A stretch of 64,000 nucleotides of DNA from Synechococcales cyanobacterium GL140_1_metabat_312. GTDB lineage: Bacteria > Cyanobacteriota > Cyanobacteriia > Leptolyngbyales > Leptolyngbyaceae. Below, piece by piece: positions 63,134-64,000 of this stretch (positions are counted from its first letter, which is position 1; the number at the start of each line of letters is the position of its first letter). The translations under genes were made by a program, and so were the position numbers. Where the stretch lies: assembly GCA_025351345.1 (NCBI GenBank), contig JANXWB010000055.1:1-64000 (forward strand). Direction: 5' to 3'. The notes under the pieces are model-generated. The model saw nothing but the letters and a program-made list of their open reading frames with translations, was not told where the DNA came from and searched no databases.

Positions 63134-63811
63134 TTAGCGCAACGAATGTCCGCAGCTCGAACAAAACCGATCGTCCACTTTCACGCCCGTCCCACACTGA
63201 CTACAGAATTTCACATTGTCAGATTTCATATTGCCAGACGCCTTTCCTGGACTATCTTGTGAAGGGCTATCTCGTGAAAGACTTGCTCCGCCATTCACAC
63301 CAGAATTACCGCTAGAACTTACACGACTACTCGCTTGGCTAGCCGATGATCCACCCATACTCATCCCCATATTCCCCATCTGCATTTGCATAGGATTCAT
63401 ACTCATCCCCATCGGCAGCATCGGGTTCATCGGCGGCATAGATTGCATGGGCGGCATTGAGAATAAACTGCTTGCCACATTTGGCATCTCAGACCGCGCA
63501 GTTAATCCCATCACTTGATGACCTCCAGTCGATCGAACAGCATCGCCCATCTCCACCACGCCGGACTGCACCGACAAACTCATCCCCTGAACCATCAGAG
63601 ACCAGACTCCCGTCGAGGTTGTCACGCGCACAACAGCCCCACCACCCATCACAAAGACCTCCGGCGCAATCTGCCAAGTTCCAGTCATAACGCTGCTACC
63701 AGACTGCTGCTGTTGCCCCGATTGCTTCATCAACACCGTTGCATTGGTCATATCACCTTGGTTTTCTAGATAAAGCGTTTGGCCACTTGGCAGATCACAG
63801 CTATAGATCAC
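63134..63811 (-). CDS. methionine-rich protein with C-terminal zinc ribbon
   Basis: 225 residues. The N-terminal 90 residues are beta-rich (WQIAPEVFVMGGGAVVRVTT). The centre is a low-complexity Met/Pro/Asn segment (MPPMNPMLPMGMSMNPMQMQ). The C-terminus is a zinc ribbon with FCSQCGTGVKVDDRFCSSCG (two CxxC pairs). It is the first gene of the minus-strand cluster reaching to 59447. Function unknown; the zinc ribbon suggests a protein-interaction or adaptor role. Confidence 0.7.
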   Translation of the reverse strand: MIYSCDLPSGQTLYLENQGDMTNATVLMKQSGQQQQSGSSVMTGTWQIAPEVFVMGGGAVVRVTTSTGVWSLMVQGMSLSVQSGVVEMGDAVRSTGGHQVMGLTARSEMPNVASSLFSMPPMQSMPPMNPMLPMGMSMNPMQMQMGNMGMSMGGSSASQASSRVSSSGNSGVNGGASLSRDSPSQDSPGKASGNMKSDNVKFCSQCGTGVKVDDRFCSSCGHSLR

Positions 63812-64000
63812 AGCAACATCCTTTTAATAAAAATAGAGCTAAATTTCGATCGACCCATCAAACCGAGACAACAATAGAAAATCAGCAAGAAAACATTAAG
63901 TTAGCTGGATCCATAAATCGGGTAGATTTCGAGTAGTTCGCTTTATTATAATTTCTACTCCTTTACAAATTTTTACTGAACTATGAATTAGAACTTAACT

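Overview
The window comes from a freshwater-type, non-marine cyanobacterium. The markers are a high-light-inducible chlorophyll-binding protein, NdhB, cyAbrB, an SLH/OprB-type iron-uptake porin, XisH/XisI, a GUN4-domain protein and the NrtABCD nitrate ABC transporter with the ferredoxin-type nitrate reductase NarB. The HIP1-type palindrome GCGATCGC and its CGATCG core are very abundant throughout. The exact genus cannot be fixed from the sequence; a filamentous or unicellular relative of the Leptolyngbya/Pseudanabaena group is plausible but is only inference. No rRNA, tRNA, CRISPR array or complete insertion sequence was recognised.

Layout. 0-17 kb is mostly core genome: DUF456 (partial), M48 peptidase, RecB-like nuclease, DUF2811, a 2H phosphoesterase-like protein, cyAbrB, sdhB, hlip, a PabB/TrpE-type synthase, a glycosyltransferase with a PIG-L deacetylase, a CAP protein, GH57, TolC, M23 peptidase and ndhB. 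17-21.8 kb is an accessory zone: YefM/YoeB, an AT-rich gene of unknown function with a Cys/His cluster, an MNT nucleotidyltransferase with a truncated HepT partner, several unknown small genes, and an XRE regulator with two palindromic operator candidates. 21.8-34.1 kb returns to mainly core genes: methyltransferase, glyQ, porin, a secreted repeat protein, a TIGR04376-like protein, mnmG, an FAD oxidase, ppa and an MBL hydrolase. 34.2-38.2 kb is accessory: HicB with a nonsense-mutated hicA, a DUF559 nuclease between two copies of a palindromic element, and a caspase-like protein with two GUN4 domains next to an EACC1-like protein.

38.4-53.3 kb is a nitrate-assimilation region: nrtABCD behind a near-ideal NtcA promoter, and narB further away. 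Between them lie GlcG, a two-repeat protein possibly of OST-HTH type, thrS, rnc and a HEPN-like protein. Two decayed copies of the 3' end of narB sit between these genes. 53.3-57.2 kb holds dusB and a DUF3352-TPR protein. 57.3-59.5 kb is an array of two-gene cassettes (XisH/XisI, HicA/HicB, DUF433/deleted DUF5615), with copies of one intergenic repeat between them and at both ends. 59.4-63.8 kb is a minus-strand cluster: a zinc-ribbon protein, a miniature DUF2126-like protein, an AAA/STAND-type ATPase and a TPR protein.

The best candidates for something undescribed are the caspase-GUN4-GUN4/EACC1 pair, the repeat-bounded toxin-antitoxin array, the zinc-ribbon/mini-DUF2126/ATPase/TPR cluster, and the palindromic elements flanking the DUF559 nuclease. 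All functional statements rest on reading motifs by eye; no database search was possible.
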